Shown here piece after piece: positions 4,990 to 5,175 of a DNA stretch of 5,175 nucleotides (position 1 is the stretch's first letter; each line of letters starts with the position of its first letter). A program made the translations under genes and the position numbers. The notes beneath the pieces are model-generated. The model saw only the letters and a list, made by a program, of their open reading frames with translations, had not been told where the DNA came from and did not search any database. Source of the stretch: Gallionellaceae bacterium (GTDB lineage Bacteria; Pseudomonadota; Gammaproteobacteria; Burkholderiales; Gallionellaceae); assembly GCA_021731185.1 (NCBI GenBank), contig JAKFXW010000145.1:1-5175 (forward strand). Direction: 5' to 3'.

Positions 4990-5024
4990 CAATTCCGCAT
5001 GGGCTTTAGCCCGTAGCGGATTGC
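4990..5024. repeat. 35-nt palindromic repeat, copy 2
   Basis: The layout is CAAT-T-CCGC-AT-GGGC-TTTA-GCCC-GTA-GCGG-ATTG-C. It differs from copy 1 at 10 of 35 positions; eight of these are the two halves of four base pairs that stay complementary. The spacing between copies is 67 bp start to start. The GGGCTTTAGCCC core is familiar from REP-like elements in many proteobacteria, but I cannot name the family. Confidence 0.75.
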
Positions 5025-5078
5025 GTACTTTTAGTGCTTGCGGGTAAAGACAGTACATTTGAGTACGGCTATAACCAA

Positions 5079-5111
5079 CCACTTTGCAACCGTCTTTTGG
5101 TTGCTTAGTGG
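5079..5111. repeat. Long hairpin with TT/TT internal loop and GTCTTTT apical loop
   Basis: CCACT (5079-5083) / AGTGG (5107-5111) and GCAACC (5086-5091) / GGTTGC (5099-5104) form an 11-bp stem interrupted by a symmetric TT/TT internal loop, closed by GTCTTTT. It is flanked on both sides by the direct repeat GGCTATAACCAA (5067-5078 and 5115-5126), 48 bp apart. There is no T-run on either strand, so it is not a standard terminator. Confidence 0.75.
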
Positions 5112-5156
5112 GATGGCTATAACCAATGACTTACCCAGCGTTAACCAGCGGCTTAT

Positions 5157-5175
5157 GTCACCGTCTTTGGGTGAC
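5157..5175. repeat. Second hairpin of the same type, cut by the window edge
   Basis: GTCACC (5157-5162) pairs with GGTGAC (5170-5175) around the 7-nt loop GTCTTTG. Loop and closing pairs match the hairpin at 5079-5111 (GTCTTTT, ACC/GGT), while other stem pairs differ with pairing kept. Any outer stem would lie beyond 5175. Confidence 0.65.

Larger units (their letters stand above)
4664..5175. other. Right-end region without a recognisable gene
   Basis: No protein family was recognised on either strand here. An 83-codon minus-strand frame (5082-4831) runs straight through both 35-nt palindromes and is best explained by them. The 4690-4830 part is AT-rich with a possible promoter. From 4901 to the edge the region is almost entirely made of palindromes and short direct repeats, suggesting an intergenic repeat cluster or a structured RNA that continues beyond the window. 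Confidence 0.6.

Noticed and set aside
4831..5082. Minus-strand 83-codon frame as a gene
   Set aside because: It passes through both 35-nt palindromes, has no convincing ribosome-binding site and no recognisable domain.

Overview
Every feature I can support lies on the minus strand, so transcription runs from high to low coordinates. The S2 protein, the partial EF-Ts, the encoded CCA ends of the tRNAs and the roughly 50% GC composition suggest a proteobacterium. The S2 wording (for example the FGHRNKIHIINLEKT stretch) looks betaproteobacterial, possibly Nitrosomonadales-like. That placement is from memory of the families, not from a search.

Left part (1-2104) is core translation machinery. 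It holds the 5' two thirds of tsf (EF-Ts, running off the left edge), a GAAA-tetraloop intrinsic terminator, rpsB (ribosomal protein S2) with a structured leader and a good sigma70 promoter, and then a tRNA-Ala(GGC)/tRNA-Glu(UUC) pair with its own near-consensus promoter. Both promoters continue from the -10 into the same AATGCGCGC sequence. A GC-rich discriminator of this kind is typical of stringently controlled genes.

Middle part (2284-4286) is the accessory region and the main interest. Two secreted proteins end in DUF1566/Lcl_C (C-type-lectin-like) domains. One is a lipoprotein with two fibronectin type III modules and the other is short with a Sec signal peptide. Their 3' ends are almost identical over 34 bp (2 mismatches), while the sequence just upstream is strongly diverged and rich in NNY codons. 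Between them, 30 nt after the first gene, is a short ORF whose N-terminus resembles Avd, the four-helix-bundle accessory protein of diversity-generating retroelements (DGRs), broken after about 28 residues. The order target-avd, the lectin-like target domain and the conserved 3' end all match a DGR target cassette. No reverse transcriptase and no intact template repeat are in the window. My reading is a decayed DGR, or target genes served by a reverse transcriptase elsewhere.

Right part (4287-5175) has no confident gene. It contains four 17-bp tandem repeats, a 7-bp tandem array, a dubious 126-codon ORF that overlaps the lipoprotein start by ATGA, a possible promoter, and a set of structured palindromic repeats. 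Two 35-nt copies and two hairpins with GTCTTT loops show compensatory base changes, so the fold appears to be conserved.
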